Of a stretch of 64,000 bases of DNA, positions 63,666-64,000 are shown piece by piece; the stretch's first letter is position 1, and each line of letters starts with the position of its first letter. The notes below the pieces were generated by a model. The model was not told the DNA's origin, did no database searches, and saw nothing but the letters and a program-made list of their open reading frames with translations. The stretch is from JASHUC01 sp035606175 (lineage in GTDB: Bacteria; Pseudomonadota; Gammaproteobacteria; Steroidobacterales; Steroidobacteraceae): contig DATNFW010000048.1 in assembly GCA_035606175.1 (NCBI GenBank), positions 13,434-77,433 of the forward strand, written 5' to 3'. Made by a program: the position numbers and the translations under genes.

Positions 63666-63724
63666 GGAAGGATACACAGTGCGCTGCGACAAAGAAAGCC
63701 GGTTTGGCGGAAAGGATACAGGTG
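63666..63724. repeat. Two near-identical 16-nt direct repeats upstream of the TonB receptor
   Basis: GGAAGGATACACAGTG (63666-63681) and GGAAAGGATACAGGTG (63709-63724) share GGAA(A)GGATACA. They are 43 nt apart, about four helical turns, and lie 102-160 nt ahead of the receptor ATG. Confidence 0.5.
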
Positions 63725-63932
63725 ACCCGCAGAACGGCTGCAGAGTAATGGTGCTGTGCCCGAGCCGAACATGGAGGACGAAGCCGCGTGACCCCGCAGA
63801 ACGAGTGCGGCGCGAGGCGGCACCAATCCATAGCGCGGACTGGGCATGAGACCGTTTGGAGCGCGCGCCACATACGCGGCGAGCCGTCTGTCGTACGAGC
63901 GCCACAGCCACCCACGACCCCCCCGCGCGCGG

Positions 63933-63938
63933 CATAAT
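63933..63938 (+). promoter_or_regulatory. Leaderless-type -10 box of the right-edge gene
   Basis: CATAAT ends 7 nt before the ATG at 63946 and no ribosome site lies between. Confidence 0.35.
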
Positions 63939-63945
63939 CCCCCGC

Positions 63946-64000
63946 ATGGACAGCCAACGGGAGCTGGAGCGCGCGTCTCGCGCGCTGACCGAGGGGAAGT
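63946..64000 (+). CDS. Start of a gene running off the right edge, possibly TPR protein
   Basis: ATG 63946 opens a frame that continues to the window end: MDSQRELERASRALTEGK. The pattern R-x-L-x-x-A-S-R-A-L-T-E-G resembles the first helix of TPR or TPR-sulfotransferase proteins, which would suit the neighbourhood. Only 18 residues are visible, so the family is a guess. Confidence 0.45.
   Translation, partial: MDSQRELERASRALTEGK

Larger units (their letters stand above)
63565..63945. other. 381-nt divergent intergenic region
   Basis: This space lies between the receptor and the gene at the right edge. It holds the receptor ribosome site, a small hairpin (TGTCG at 63593 with CGACA at 63604), two operator-like direct repeats, and a -10-like CATAAT near the right end. 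Candidate short frames are Arg-rich and overlapping, so I see no gene. Confidence 0.6.

Noticed and set aside
1..64000. CRISPR arrays, tRNA/rRNA genes, insertion sequences, prophage
   Set aside because: No regularly spaced repeats, cloverleaf-like or rRNA-like sequence, transposase or integrase was seen; the sheath-like gene stands alone.

Overview
The window is a dense, GC-rich chromosomal segment of a Gammaproteobacterium. The taxonomic signals are the order DUF3426-fis-purH-purD, the rhlB/trxA-rho block, PlsB and GreB, and a TonB-dependent receptor next to TPR-sulfotransferase genes. The overall style resembles Xanthomonadales/Nevskiales/Steroidobacteraceae-like lineages; that placement is an inference from gene content, not a measured phylogeny. 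I see no tRNA or rRNA genes, no CRISPR array, no insertion sequence and no integrase.

Layout. 1-5.1 kb: end of a DUF3426 membrane protein, fis, the purine genes purH-purD, and an outer-membrane-type protein. 5.3-11.1 kb: rho and trxA (minus strand), divergent rhlB, a YdcH-like protein, arfB and an MFS transporter. 11.1-14.2 kb: a truncated glutathione S-transferase remnant, plsB and a small esterase. 14.2-21.0 kb: a single-chain hydantoinase/5-oxoprolinase, an orphan contractile-tail-sheath-like protein and an L,D-transpeptidase lipoprotein. 21.1-27.7 kb: a small unknown gene, greB, homospermidine synthase, GST, sulfurtransferase, speA and a GDT1-family Mn2+/cation transporter. 28-34.3 kb: an RRM protein, an exported methyltransferase, a UvrD/Rep helicase, a P-loop kinase and an S9 peptidase. 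34.5-43.7 kb: unknown genes, then a tightly overlapping run (zinc metallopeptidase, ATP-grasp ligase, CpeT-like lipoprotein, NUDIX hydrolase), a phosphatase-ADP-ribosylglycohydrolase fusion, ttcA and an M32 carboxypeptidase. 44.2-53.2 kb: glycogen metabolism (glgA; and on the other strand glgP, glgC, GH57 amylase, malQ). 53.3-64 kb: envelope and secreted proteins, a PKHD hydroxylase, a TPR-glycosyltransferase, a TPR-sulfotransferase, a large TonB-dependent receptor and the start of another gene.

How genes work together. SpeA (arginine to agmatine) and homospermidine synthase suggest a polyamine route that ends in homospermidine. GlgC, GlgA, GlgP, GH57 and MalQ form a glycogen synthesis/degradation set, but malQ carries an in-frame amber codon and no glgB is visible. 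The TonB receptor lies beside a sulfotransferase, a glycosyltransferase and a Fe(II)/2-oxoglutarate hydroxylase, a set that could serve outer-membrane uptake or surface modification.

Genes are packed with frequent 4-nt start/stop overlaps (GTGA, ATGA) and convergent 3' overlaps. Several genes have a sigma70-like -10 box only 5-9 nt before the start codon and no Shine-Dalgarno sequence, which suggests leaderless mRNAs. The observations most worth a second look are the malQ nonsense codon, the orphan sheath protein, the probable CTG start of the NUDIX gene, the 17-bp divergent promoter region at 58.0 kb and the metallopeptidase/ATP-grasp operon.
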